The position numbers and the translations under genes were made by a program. DNA of 64,000 nt, taken from Propionibacteriaceae bacterium AM104-82 (GTDB lineage: Bacteria > Actinomycetota > Actinomycetes > Propionibacteriales > Propionibacteriaceae). The stretch lies in contig JAQDQK010000002.1 in NCBI GenBank assembly GCA_027658995.1, forward strand, positions 267,692 to 331,691. Reading direction: 5' to 3'. Below, one piece after another: positions 42,597-50,716 of this stretch. The notes under the pieces are model-generated. The model was not told where the DNA came from. It ran no database searches and was given only the letters and a program-made list of their open reading frames with translations. Numbering within the stretch: position 1 is the stretch's first letter; every line of letters begins with the position of its first letter.

Positions 42597-42613
42597 TTAA
42601 GCAATGTGCTTAA
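42597..42613. promoter_or_regulatory. Palindrome upstream of the ROK-dehydrogenase fusion
   Basis: TTAAGCA (42597-42603), ATG and TGCTTAA (42607-42613) form an exact dyad 19 bp before the start codon. It is AT-rich and promoter-proximal, so it is the likely operator for autoregulation by the ROK domain. Confidence 0.7.
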
Positions 42614-42739
42614 CTATTTCGAGAGTAAGTCGGATGGCCCTCCGCGTCAATGCCGATCGGAAAATTCGTGCACGACATGCGCGCACTTCAGGCCCCGGTT
42701 CCGCCCCATCGAGCGGTGTACCGGGGCGCCGCGACGAGG

Positions 42740-42745
42740 CACAAT
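42740..42745 (+). promoter_or_regulatory. Leaderless -10 box of the DNA ligase gene (CACAAT)
   Basis: CACAAT followed by GGCCCAC and ATG at 42753 mirrors the layout at the alarmone synthetase. It argues that the ATG at 42744 is part of the promoter and not the start. Confidence 0.45.
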
Positions 42746-42752
42746 GGCCCAC

Positions 42753-43742
42753 ATGCGTCCGATGCTCGCGACCCCTACCCCCACGCCGGGTGTTCCACCG
42801 GTGGGCGACGGCTGGGTCCATGAGGTGAAGTGGGACGGGGTCCGCGCGATCGCCGAGACCCGCGGCGGCAGACTGCACCTCTACAACCGCACTGAGGGCG
42901 AGATCACGCCCGCCTACCCGGAGATCGTGGCGGGCGCCGTCGGACTCCCCGACGGGCTGATCCTCGACGGGGAGATCATCGCGATCGACCCGATCGCCGG
43001 CGTCCCGACGCTGCAGGGGATCGCCCCGCGCATCCACGTCCGCGACGAGGACCGCGCGGCACGGATGGCGGCCGAGCGGCCCGCGACGTTCATGGTCTTC
43101 GACCTGATGCGCCTCGACGGCCACGACCTGACACGCCAACCGCTCACCGAGCGCCGCCACCTGCTGGAGCGACTCGACCTGGACCGGCCGGCCTGGCAGT
43201 TGTCGCAGACCTACGACGACGCGGACGTCATCTCGGCCTTCACCCGCGAGGCGGGACTCGAGGGCGTGATGAGCAAGCGGTTGACGTCGGCCTACCAGCC
43301 GGGGGCCCGCAGCATCGACTGGGTCAAGACCCCGCACCGCACCGAACTGGTCGCGGTGATCGGAGGCTGGGTGCCCGAGACCGGCGACGACCGGAAACTC
43401 GGCTCGGTGTGGGTCGGCCACGCCACCGACGAGGCCACCTTCGACGCGTCGCCGGTGCTCTACCCCCTCGGCCGGGTCGGCTCGGGGCTCAGCCACTCCG
43501 AGCGGGACATGCTGCTCGCGGTGCTGCGCGACATCGAGCGGGACAAGGCGCCCTTCGACCCGTTCCCGACGGGCTCCGAGTTGCGGCGCACGAGGTGGGT
43601 CGAGCCGATGATCTGCGTGCAGATCCGCTACCTGTCTATCTCCAACTCGGGTCTGATGCGCCAACCGGTGCTGCGGGCTCTTCGTCCCGATGTCGCGCCG
43701 GTCGACGCGGCGACCGCTCCCCTGCTCACCCAGGACCATTAG
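42753..43742 (+). CDS. ATP-dependent DNA ligase (LigC/LigD ligase-domain type)
   Basis: The 329-residue enzyme has the nucleotidyltransferase motif HEVKWDGVRAIAE with adenylated K26, ILDGEIIAID (motif III), FMVFDLMRLDG, EGVMSKRL (motif IV) and SIDWVKTPHRTELV (motif V). A C-terminal OB fold follows (VGSGLSHSERDML...LRRTRWVEPMICVQIRYL). It is a stand-alone ligase of the type linked to NHEJ or base-excision back-up repair. No Ku, polymerase or nuclease domain is adjacent. The stop TAG is also the first three bases of the -10 box of the next gene. Confidence 0.9.
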   Translation: MRPMLATPTPTPGVPPVGDGWVHEVKWDGVRAIAETRGGRLHLYNRTEGEITPAYPEIVAGAVGLPDGLILDGEIIAIDPIAGVPTLQGIAPRIHVRDEDRAARMAAERPATFMVFDLMRLDGHDLTRQPLTERRHLLERLDLDRPAWQLSQTYDDADVISAFTREAGLEGVMSKRLTSAYQPGARSIDWVKTPHRTELVAVIGGWVPETGDDRKLGSVWVGHATDEATFDASPVLYPLGRVGSGLSHSERDMLLAVLRDIERDKAPFDPFPTGSELRRTRWVEPMICVQIRYLSISNSGLMRQPVLRALRPDVAPVDAATAPLLTQDH

Positions 43743-43745
43743 GCT
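43740..43745 (+). promoter_or_regulatory. Leaderless -10 box of the DinB gene (TAGGCT)
   Basis: TAGGCT includes the ligase stop codon and ends 6 nt before the ATG at 43752. Confidence 0.45.
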
Positions 43746-43751
43746 CGGCCC

Positions 43752-44291
43752 ATGACGGCACCGATCCCCCCAGCCACGCCTGAGCCCGACGCGAAGGACT
43801 GGACCTGGACGACCAGCCAACCCTGTGCCGACTGCGGGTTCGACCCGGGCGCAGAGACCCCCGCGGCCTTCCCCGCTCGGATCGAGGACCTGGCCTCGCG
43901 GGTCGTGGTCGCCCTGGATCGCCCGGATGCCGCGGATCGCCCGGAGCCGACGACGTGGTCACCGATCGAGTACGCGCACCACCTGGCGGATGTCTGCGAG
44001 GTGATGGCGCTGCGCCTCGACGCGATGCTCGAGACCGACGGCGTGGCGTTCGAGTCGTGGGACGGCGACGCGGCGGCCGTGGAGGGCGAGTACTGGAGGG
44101 CGTCGTCGCACGTCACGTCGATCCTGCTGCGGGAGCGCGCCGAGGGTGCCGCCAACTCCTTCGCGGCCGTCGAACCGGACCAGTGGTCACGGACGGGGGT
44201 CCGCTCCGACGGCGTCGAGTTCACGGCCGAGTCGCTCGGCCTGTACCTGCTGCACGAGTTGCAGCATCACGCGCACGACGTCGGCGCCTGA
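43752..44291 (+). CDS. DinB family four-helix-bundle protein
   Basis: The 179-residue protein has TWSPIEYAHHLADVCEVMALRL with the first metal-binding histidine pair near residue 76, and LYLLHELQHHAHDVGA at the C-terminus with the others. An extra N-terminal segment CADCGFDPGAETPAAFPARI contains a CxxC. Family members are thiol- or metal-dependent enzymes of unclear role, often stress-linked. The gene follows the ligase gene by 9 bp. Confidence 0.85.
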   Translation: MTAPIPPATPEPDAKDWTWTTSQPCADCGFDPGAETPAAFPARIEDLASRVVVALDRPDAADRPEPTTWSPIEYAHHLADVCEVMALRLDAMLETDGVAFESWDGDAAAVEGEYWRASSHVTSILLRERAEGAANSFAAVEPDQWSRTGVRSDGVEFTAESLGLYLLHELQHHAHDVGA

Positions 44292-44314
44292 CGACCGACG
44301 ATTCAGGGGCATAA

Positions 44315-44346
44315 CGAGGGCCCGCAGCCGTGGCTGCGGGCCCTCG
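44315..44346. terminator. Bidirectional terminator hairpin
   Basis: CGAGGGCCCGCAGCC and its exact complement flank GT in a 15-bp perfect inverted repeat. It lies between two convergent genes, so it can serve both. Confidence 0.8.
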
Positions 44347-44358
44347 TCGACTCGGGGA

Positions 44359-44832
44359 TCAGGGGCGAGGCGTCTCGGCGACCTGGTAGTCGAAGTTGAA
44401 CGTGCCGTCGGCGTTGACCTGCGTGAACGTCATGGTGATGTCGTACACGTCGGTGTCGGTCTCGGTGGTCAGCGAGCAGAGCAGCGTCCCGCCGACCTCG
44501 ACCTTGACCTTGTCGTCACCGCAGTCGATGATTGGGCGCACGCCGACCTGCTGCTCGAGCGAGTCGGCGGCCGAGGTCTCGATCCCCGCGGGGTCGGCCT
44601 CGATGCTCTCGCCGGTCACCGCCGCCGTCTCGGTGTCGCTGGCGACCGGATCGGGCGAGGCGACGTCGGTCTCCTCGGGGGTCGGGGAGGCCACCTGCGT
44701 CTCCTTCGTGGACGCCGCAGTGGTGGGCGACGGAGACGGTGACTTGCCGACCGAGAAGTTGAATGAGCAACCGCTGAGGGCCAGCGCGACGGCTGGGACG
44801 ACGGCGATCGTGGCGATGCGGGACATCTTCAT
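44359..44832 (-). CDS. DUF4333-type lipoprotein
   Basis: The 157-residue secreted protein has lipobox ALSGC (C22), a Ser/Thr/Pro/Glu-rich spacer of about 70 residues, and a C-terminal domain. That domain contains SLEQQVGVRPIIDCGDDKVKVEVGGTLLCSLT with two cysteines, as in DUF4333 of actinobacteria. Function unknown. AGGAGAATCCGAC precedes the ATG. Confidence 0.8.
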   Translation of the reverse strand: MKMSRIATIAVVPAVALALSGCSFNFSVGKSPSPSPTTAASTKETQVASPTPEETDVASPDPVASDTETAAVTGESIEADPAGIETSAADSLEQQVGVRPIIDCGDDKVKVEVGGTLLCSLTTETDTDVYDITMTFTQVNADGTFNFDYQVAETPRP

Positions 44833-44888
44833 GTCGGATTCTCCTTGGCTGGGGATGGCCTACCGACAAAGACTATGCCCGGAAAGGG

Positions 44889-45839
44889 TCACCGCTTCGG
44901 CGGCTGAGGGCCTTGTCCGGGGCCGTTGCCGCCCATCGGCCCGGACTCCCCCGGCTCTGTAGAGGTGTCGACGCCGACGCTCAACGTCACCGTCAGTCCC
45001 CCCGTGAGATCGCCCGTGACGGCGCCGAGTTGGTGGGCCCCCTCGTCGTCACCGAAGACGTTGTCGCTTGCCAGCGTGATGCGGGCCAGGTTGTCTGTGG
45101 AGTCGGCGTACCCGTCTGTCGCGTAGACGTCCTCGCAGATCGCCTGCGGCAGCGCGACCTGGCTGGTTGCGATCTTGTTGGCGGCATCGGTGATGCTCGC
45201 CTCGTCCGGATACACCTCGAAGTGGATGTGCGGCCACCGCCCCGAGTAGCAGCCGGGGAAGATGCTGGTGAAGCGGACCTTGCCGTCGGCGTCGGCGATC
45301 TGGACGCCGCGCAGGTAGTTCTCCTGCGTGAGGCCGTCGGTGTACATCGAGTAGCCGCCGTCGCGGGTGCAGTGCCACACGTAGACGGCGGTGCCCGCGA
45401 ACGGGACGCCACCGCCCGCCAGGTCGAGGATCGTCAACTCCAGCGTCATGGGCACGCCCTCGGCGGTGGTGGTGCTGGTGCCGAACGAGGAACGGATATC
45501 GCCGCGCACCACGCCCGACTGTTCGAGCACGTCCGCCCCGTTGGACCCGTCGCCCGGGTAGGGGCCGGCGGTCTCCTCGGGGATCTCGGTCAGGTCACCG
45601 GCCGACGTCGAGGCGCCGGTCGACGCGGCGTCGCTCGGCGACCGGGTCGCGGCGTCGGTCGCGGTCGGGGCGGCCGCGGCGCAGGCGGAAAGCGTGATCG
45701 TGCCGACCCCGACCCCGAACAGTTGCAGCAGCCCGCGGCGCTTCAGCAGCGTGCCGATGTCGAACTGGAGCCCCTGGTCGACCACGTGGTCGTCGGGATC
45801 GGTGAAGGGTCGCCCCTCATAGGTCGGTCGCTCGGTCAT
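44889..45839 (-). CDS. Exported intradiol ring-cleavage dioxygenase-like protein
   Basis: The 316-residue protein has a long N-terminal region, then KRRGLLQLFGVGVGTITLSAC (RR at 34-35, C53), a twin-arginine-like lipoprotein signal. The rest is the catechol/protocatechuate 3,4-dioxygenase fold: ETAGPYPGDGSNG, AVYVWHCTRDGGYSMYTDG and CYSGRWPHIHFEVY. The two tyrosines and two histidines expected to bind Fe(III) are present. It would act outside the membrane, unlike classic cytoplasmic intradiol enzymes. No other aromatic-catabolism genes are near. AAAGGA precedes the ATG. Confidence 0.85.
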   Translation of the reverse strand: MTERPTYEGRPFTDPDDHVVDQGLQFDIGTLLKRRGLLQLFGVGVGTITLSACAAAAPTATDAATRSPSDAASTGASTSAGDLTEIPEETAGPYPGDGSNGADVLEQSGVVRGDIRSSFGTSTTTAEGVPMTLELTILDLAGGGVPFAGTAVYVWHCTRDGGYSMYTDGLTQENYLRGVQIADADGKVRFTSIFPGCYSGRWPHIHFEVYPDEASITDAANKIATSQVALPQAICEDVYATDGYADSTDNLARITLASDNVFGDDEGAHQLGAVTGDLTGGLTVTLSVGVDTSTEPGESGPMGGNGPGQGPQPPKR

Positions 45840-45945
45840 GTGCCTGTCCTTTCGTCGGTGCACCCAGCCTCGCGGTCGATTCTGTGGGTCCGCTGTGGCT
45901 CGACTGTGCCGTGGCAACGACCCTTGCCGTGCGTGCAGGGTGCCG

Positions 45946-45951
45946 TAGGCT
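45946..45951 (+). promoter_or_regulatory. Leaderless -10 box (TAGGCT) with -35 TTGCCG
   Basis: TTGCCG (45924-45929) and TAGGCT (45946-45951) are 16 bp apart, and the GTG start follows 6 nt later. Confidence 0.55.
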
Positions 45952-45957
45952 GGCCCG

Positions 45958-46533
45958 GTGACCGACCCGAAGCAGATCCAGACTCTGCCGCCGCTCGAGG
46001 AGTTGAAGCCGAGCACGCCGCTCAGCCCTCGCACCGGCGAGCCGCCACGCCCCGTGGTGGCGTGGATCGGCGCGGGCGCCGCCTACCTCGCGGTGGCGTG
46101 CGTGATGGGCGTCTACGCGCTGCACTGGTGGCAGGCCGCGCACCCCGACAGCTATGCCGGCTCCGCGCGACTGATCCAGTGGGTCGAGCCCGAACCGGGC
46201 AAGTGGCTGTCGCTGACCCTTGAGGGCGTGCTGGCCGCCGCCTCCGTGCTTGCGGCGGGCGCCGTCGGCGTCGCGGGCTTCCAGGCCTGGAACGGGTGGA
46301 AGTGGTCGCGGTGGGCCGGAGTGATCGGCCTTGCCCTGCTGGGCGGCTACGCGGCGGTCACGTCGAACTGGGCGTTCATCGCCGTCGGGCTGGCCCTCGT
46401 GACGGCGGTCGTGGCCTTCCTGCCCCCGATGCGCAGGTACTTCGCGCGCTGGTCTGAGGTGCGCGCCGAGCGCCCGGCGGGCTACCGGCGGCCCGCCTGG
46501 ATCTTCTATGGCCGCCTGCCCCGCTTCCGCTGA
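45958..46533 (+). CDS. Hypothetical four-helix membrane protein
   Basis: I do not recognise the family. The 191-residue product has a proline-rich N-terminus. Four likely membrane segments follow: VVAWIGAGAAYLAVACVMGV (about 33-55), LEGVLAAASVLAAGAVGVAG (85-105), WAGVIGLALLGGYAAVT and NWAFIAVGLALVTAVVAFL. The C-terminus is basic (RRPAWIFYGRLPRFR). The GTG start is supported by the leaderless promoter. The PemK-like gene follows 15 bp later with its own -10 box. Confidence 0.7.
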   Translation: MTDPKQIQTLPPLEELKPSTPLSPRTGEPPRPVVAWIGAGAAYLAVACVMGVYALHWWQAAHPDSYAGSARLIQWVEPEPGKWLSLTLEGVLAAASVLAAGAVGVAGFQAWNGWKWSRWAGVIGLALLGGYAAVTSNWAFIAVGLALVTAVVAFLPPMRRYFARWSEVRAERPAGYRRPAWIFYGRLPRFR

Positions 46534-46534
46534 C

Positions 46535-46540
46535 TAGAAT
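46535..46540 (+). promoter_or_regulatory. Leaderless -10 box of the PemK-like gene (TAGAAT)
   Basis: TAGAAT ends 7 nt before the ATG at 46548. Confidence 0.5.
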
Positions 46541-46547
46541 CCGCCTC

Positions 46548-47129
46548 ATGGCCGGATCCAACCCCTTCCTCGACGGCGCCCTGAGGGTGCTGCGGCAGGT
46601 CGCCAACCGCGCGCTCGATCGCGCGACCCGACCCGAGCCGAAGCGTCCGACGCGCCGTCGCACCACCACCCCCAAGCCGAAGCAGCCGGCCCGGACGACC
46701 CGTCCGGCGGCACGCGGTGGTTCGTCGGGCTATCCGGGCGACTTCACGGGCAAGCCGAACATCGTCTACCAACCCCACGACGACAAGCGGGCCGACCCGG
46801 GCGAGATCGTGTGGACGTGGGTTCCGTACGAGGAGGATCACAGCGAGGGCAAGGACCGGCCGGTGCTGCTCATCGCGCACGACTCGACGTGGCTACTCGG
46901 ACTGCAGGTCACCTCACAGGACCACGACCGCGACCGCGACCAGGAGGCACGTGCCGGGCGCTACTGGGTCGACATCGGCACCGGCGCCTGGGACTCGCAG
47001 CGCCGCCCGAGCGAGGCGCGCGTCAACCGGATCATCAGGATCGATCCCGACGGGGTGCGCAGGATCGGCGCGATCCTCGACGAGGAGATCTTCAGGGCCG
47101 TCGCCCGCGAGGTGCGTCGCTACTACTGA
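46548..47129 (+). CDS. PemK/MazF-fold protein with disordered basic N-terminus
   Basis: The 193-residue protein has about 65 basic, Pro/Arg/Thr-rich residues (RPTRRRTTTPKPKQPARTTR) before a PemK/MazF-like domain. That domain has PGEIVWTWVPYEEDHSEGKDRPVLLIA, LLGLQVTSQDHD and a C-terminal RIDPDGVRRIGAILDEEIF. The family cleaves mRNA in toxin-antitoxin systems. No antitoxin-like gene is adjacent, so it may be a house-keeping derivative, an orphan or an RNA-binding regulator. The acidic YEEDHSEGKDRPVL replaces the more usual GSEQxGxRPVL loop. Confidence 0.8.
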   Translation: MAGSNPFLDGALRVLRQVANRALDRATRPEPKRPTRRRTTTPKPKQPARTTRPAARGGSSGYPGDFTGKPNIVYQPHDDKRADPGEIVWTWVPYEEDHSEGKDRPVLLIAHDSTWLLGLQVTSQDHDRDRDQEARAGRYWVDIGTGAWDSQRRPSEARVNRIIRIDPDGVRRIGAILDEEIFRAVAREVRRYY

Positions 47130-47139
47130 CCGGTGACGC

Positions 47140-47844
47140 TCAGCCCTCCGACCCGAGCGTCTCCGCGTCGAGCAGCAGCCTCTCCAGCGTGCGTGTGTAG
47201 TCGACGGCGTGCGTCAGGTTCACCATGTGGGTGCCGTAGCCGAGCACGACCAGGCGCCCCCGCCTGGCCCGGGCGGCGAAGCGACGTTCCTGGCCGCGGA
47301 ACTGGTCGAGGTTGCCGTTGAGGAACGCGACGGGCGCGTCGATGCGTGCCGTGTCGGCGAGCAGGTCGAAGGTGGCGACCGCGGCGACCGCTCGTTCGAC
47401 CGTCGCGAGGTCGGCCCTCCCCTTCCGGAGGAAGTGCCCGGCGGCCTCGTCTCCCATCACGCGGTGCACCGCCGCCTCGCCGCCCCACCGGTCGACCAGG
47501 CCGATCACCTGTCCATAGGCGCGGGCGCTGCCTGGCCTTGGCTGTGTGGAGCACCCGGCCGCGATCACCGAGGCCAACGGGCGATCTGTGCGGGAGGCGG
47601 CGTGCAGGGCGAACATGCCGCCGAGCGAGCAGCCGACCAGGTGCGCGGGGCCGCCAGCCCGCGCCAGCGCATACTCGATGGTGCGAAGCGCCGACTCGGC
47701 CGTGAACCGCTCCCCGGAATGGTCCCCGTGTCCTGGCAGGTCGGGCGCGATGCAGCGCCACCTCCCCCGGAGCAGCGCGATCTGCGGGTCCCACATGCTT
47801 GACGACGTGCGGAGCCCGTGGACGAACACGACTGGGTGGGTCAC
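47140..47844 (-). CDS. Alpha/beta hydrolase
   Basis: The 234-residue protein has the oxyanion HGLRTSSSMWDPQ, the nucleophile elbow LVGCSLGGMFA (S near residue 72), an acid in VAFLNGNLDQF and the catalytic H in VVLGYGTHMVNL. Substrate unknown. The GTG start lies 6 nt after TATCGT (47856-47851 on the minus strand), suggesting a leaderless transcript. Confidence 0.85.
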   Translation of the reverse strand: MTHPVVFVHGLRTSSSMWDPQIALLRGRWRCIAPDLPGHGDHSGERFTAESALRTIEYALARAGGPAHLVGCSLGGMFALHAASRTDRPLASVIAAGCSTQPRPGSARAYGQVIGLVDRWGGEAAVHRVMGDEAAGHFLRKGRADLATVERAVAAVATFDLLADTARIDAPVAFLNGNLDQFRGQERRFAARARRGRLVVLGYGTHMVNLTHAVDYTRTLERLLLDAETLGSEG

Positions 47845-47957
47845 AGCACAACGATAGGCGGTTTCGCGGTGCGCGAACGTCGTCTGGACACCGTCGCCAC
47901 AATTCGGCCAACCCGGTGCCGCCTGATTGAATTGACCCCGGCAGAACAGGAGCCGCC

Positions 47958-48968
47958 ATGATCACAGTGCGGGACCTCACGAAGGTCTACTACCAGGGCA
48001 ACCGCGAAGTGCGCGCCCTGGACGGGGTGTCCCTGACGGTGCCGGAGGGCTCGATCCACGGGATCATCGGGCACTCGGGCGCGGGCAAGTCGACCCTGGT
48101 GCGCTGCCTGACGATGCTCGACAAGCCGAGTTCGGGGCAGGTCGAGATCAACGGCGTCGACCTGACGGCCGCCCGCTCGGACGCGCTGCGCAAGGCGCGG
48201 CGCCGGATCGGCCTGGTGTTCCAGCAGGCGAACCTGTTCGACTCGCGCACCATCGCAGACAACGTCGCCTACCCGCTCGAGATCATCGGCGCCCCCAAGG
48301 CCCGCACCCGCGAGAAGGTCACGGAACTGCTCGGCCTCGTGGGCCTCGCCGACGCCGGTGCCGCCTACCCCGCGCAACTCTCGGGCGGCATGAGGCAGCG
48401 CGTCGGCATCGCCCGGGCGCTCGCGACCGACCCCGACGTGCTGCTCTTCGACGAGCCAACGTCGGCGCTCGACCCCAAGACCACCGACGAGATCCTCGAC
48501 CTGATCCAGTCGCTGCACTACCACGCCAAGCTCGCGGTGCTCGTCATCACGCACGAGATGCACGTCGTCAAGCGGATCTGCGACTCGGTCTCGCTGCTCG
48601 AGGGCGGCCGGATCGTCGAGTCGGGCAGACTCGTCGACGTCGTCAACCGCCTCGACGGCCGGCTCAGCCAGGCGCTGCTCGGCATCCCGCCCCACGTCGA
48701 CCTGCACGGCGTCGGCACCCTCGTCGACGTGCTGTCCTCGGGCCCGAAGGCGCTGCAACCCGTGGTCGCACACGTGTCGAAGGCCGTCGGCACCGAGATC
48801 GCGATCCTCGCCGGAAGCGTCGAGCATCTGGCGGGCACCACCTTCTCGCACCTGCGGCTTGAGGTCCCGGACGGGGTCGACCCGCAGTCGGTCATCGACG
48901 AGTTGAAGGCGCTCGGCGCCGACGCCGCCCTGACGAGTTCGCTTCAGCATGTGGAGGAGGTCGCATGA
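47958..48968 (+). CDS. metN: Methionine ABC transporter ATP-binding protein
   Basis: The 336-residue ATPase has Walker A GHSGAGKST, Q-loop VFQQANLF, signature LSGGMRQRVGIARAL, Walker B VLLFDEPTSALD and H-loop VITHEMHVV. A C-terminal NIL domain follows (about 265-336), which binds methionine and inhibits transport in MetN. It begins the metNIQ operon; the metI start overlaps its stop. No SAM riboswitch or T-box could be recognised in the 113-bp leader region. Confidence 0.95.
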   Translation: MITVRDLTKVYYQGNREVRALDGVSLTVPEGSIHGIIGHSGAGKSTLVRCLTMLDKPSSGQVEINGVDLTAARSDALRKARRRIGLVFQQANLFDSRTIADNVAYPLEIIGAPKARTREKVTELLGLVGLADAGAAYPAQLSGGMRQRVGIARALATDPDVLLFDEPTSALDPKTTDEILDLIQSLHYHAKLAVLVITHEMHVVKRICDSVSLLEGGRIVESGRLVDVVNRLDGRLSQALLGIPPHVDLHGVGTLVDVLSSGPKALQPVVAHVSKAVGTEIAILAGSVEHLAGTTFSHLRLEVPDGVDPQSVIDELKALGADAALTSSLQHVEEVA

Positions 48969-49648
48969 TTCCCCTCGACGGCACCTGGTTCGCGAACCCG
49001 GCCATCCAGAACGCGATGCTGCCCGCCATCGGCGAGACGCTGCTGATGGTCGGCATCTCCTCGCTCGCGACGCTGCTGATCGGCCTGCCGCTCGGCGTGC
49101 TGCTCTACGTCACCCGCCCTGGCGCGATGAGCGCCAACCGGCCGGTGAACTTCGTGCTCTCGGCCATCATCGTCAACATCACCCGGTCCTTCCCGTACGC
49201 GATCCTGATGGTCGCGCTGATGCCGTTCACCGCCTGGCTGGTTGGCACCAAGATCGGCCCGGTCGCGGCGTCGCTCTCGCTCGCCATCGCGGCGATCCCG
49301 TTCTTCGCCCGGCTCGTGGAGACGGCGCTGCGGGAGGTGCACTCGGGCAAGCTCGACGCGGCGCAGGCGATGGGCTCGACGAAGTGGCAGTCGATCACCA
49401 AGGTGCTGCTCCCCGAGGCGATGCCCTCCCTCGTGGCGTCCTTCACGACCACCGTCGTGACGATCGTCGGCTACTCGGCGATGGCGGGCCTCGTCGGAGG
49501 AGGCGGCCTCGGCCGGTTGGCCTACAACTACGGCTTCCAGCGCTACCAGGTTGACGTGATGATCATGACGGTGGTCCTTCTGATCGTCCTGGTGCAGATC
49601 ATCCAGTGGACCGGAGACGCGATCTCCAAGGCGATCGACCACCGCTGA
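48965..49648 (+). CDS. metI: Methionine ABC transporter permease
   Basis: The 227-residue membrane protein has five likely membrane segments and the MetI motifs FVLSAIIVNITRSFPYAILMVALMP, EVHSGKLDAAQAMGSTKWQ (coupling loop) and GYSAMAGLVGGGGLG. The ATG overlaps the metN stop by 4 bp with GGAGG just before it. Confidence 0.95.
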   Translation: MIPLDGTWFANPAIQNAMLPAIGETLLMVGISSLATLLIGLPLGVLLYVTRPGAMSANRPVNFVLSAIIVNITRSFPYAILMVALMPFTAWLVGTKIGPVAASLSLAIAAIPFFARLVETALREVHSGKLDAAQAMGSTKWQSITKVLLPEAMPSLVASFTTTVVTIVGYSAMAGLVGGGGLGRLAYNYGFQRYQVDVMIMTVVLLIVLVQIIQWTGDAISKAIDHR

Positions 49649-49736
49649 CCCCCAGAATTTCCCGCCACGGCGGGGACGGCCACCCGGCCACACAGGCGGC
49701 CAACTTGTTGTTGGCCCAGAGCAAGGAGGAACCCTC

Positions 49737-50579
49737 ATGCGAAAGATTCTGACCGCAGTCGCTGCCTCGTTGGCAGCCGCAATGGCCCTGACCGCGTGCG
49801 GTTCGGGCAATGCCAGCCCCGAAGGCACCACCTCGGCGCCCGCCGAGGGCGGCACCACCAAGCTGGTCGTCGGTGCGAGCCCCGTGCCGCACGCCAAGAT
49901 CCTCGAGTTCGTCCGCGACAACCTCGCAAAGGACGCGGGACTCGAGATCCAGATCAAGGAGTTCGACGACTACGTGCTGCCGAACGAGGCCCTTGCCAGC
50001 AAGGACCTCGACGCGAACTACTTCCAGCACCTGCCGTACCTCGAGAACCAGATCGAGGAGAAGGGCTTCGAGTTCTCGCACGGCGAGGGCATCCACATCG
50101 AGCCCTTCGCGCTGTTCTCGAACCAGTACAAGGCCGCGTCCGAGGTCCCTGAGGGTGGCCTGATCGCGATCACAAACGATCCGTCGAACCAGTACCGCGG
50201 CCTGAAGCTGCTTGAGGAGAACGGCCTGCTGAAGGACGTCACCCCCGAGACGACCGTGCTGACGCTGAGCGATGCGCAGAACCCGAAGAAGCTGAAGTTC
50301 GAGGAGACCCAGCCCGAGGTCGTCGTGCAGTTGCTCGACGATCCGAAGGTCGCCGCCGCGCTGATCAACGGCAACTTCATCCTGACCGCAGGCCTGAAGG
50401 CCGAGGACGCCATCGCGATCGAGAAGGTGGAGGGCAACCCCTACGCCAACATCCTGGTGTGGCGCACCGAGGACGACGGCAACGCCGCGATCAAGAAGCT
50501 CGACGAGCTGCTGCACTCGCAGGAGGTCAAGGACTTCATCAAGAAGGAATGGCCCTCCGGCGACGTGATCCCCGGCTGA
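49737..50579 (+). CDS. metQ: Methionine-binding lipoprotein
   Basis: The 280-residue NlpA-family protein has a signal peptide with lipobox ALTAC (C21), then LVVGASPVPHAKILEFV, YVLPNEALASKDLDANYFQHLPYLE and ITNDPSNQYRGLKLL, all typical of MetQ. It delivers L- or D-methionine to MetNI. AAGGAGGA precedes the ATG. An intrinsic terminator follows directly. Confidence 0.95.
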   Translation: MRKILTAVAASLAAAMALTACGSGNASPEGTTSAPAEGGTTKLVVGASPVPHAKILEFVRDNLAKDAGLEIQIKEFDDYVLPNEALASKDLDANYFQHLPYLENQIEEKGFEFSHGEGIHIEPFALFSNQYKAASEVPEGGLIAITNDPSNQYRGLKLLEENGLLKDVTPETTVLTLSDAQNPKKLKFEETQPEVVVQLLDDPKVAAALINGNFILTAGLKAEDAIAIEKVEGNPYANILVWRTEDDGNAAIKKLDELLHSQEVKDFIKKEWPSGDVIPG

Positions 50580-50596
50580 ACCGCCTGAACTGAGAG

Positions 50597-50632
50597 GGGC
50601 CGCTGCGCGACACGCGCAGCGGCCCTTTGTTG
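50597..50632 (+). terminator. Intrinsic terminator of the metNIQ operon
   Basis: GGGCCGCTGCGCG (50597-50609) and its exact complement (50613-50625) flank ACA, followed by TTTGTTG. Confidence 0.9.
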
Positions 50633-50716
50633 TGCATCCGAAAGGGCGCATTCACGCATGCCCCCGCGGCCCTACGATCACATCAACCGCACTCGGTAGG
50701 CCAGGGGGAGACCACC

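Noticed and set aside
42744-42752. ATG at 42744 as the ligase start
   Set aside because: It overlaps the CACAAT box; the ATG at 42753 (MRPMLATP) fits the family start and the leaderless spacing. The two differ by only three residues.
45958-47129. Toxin-antitoxin pair (45958-46533 as antitoxin for the PemK-like protein)
   Set aside because: The upstream product is a four-segment membrane protein with no DNA-binding or antitoxin feature, and each gene has its own -10 box.
47845-47957. SAM or other riboswitch before metN
   Set aside because: No recognisable SAM core, T-box or attenuator could be built from the 113 bp; only weak pairing is present.
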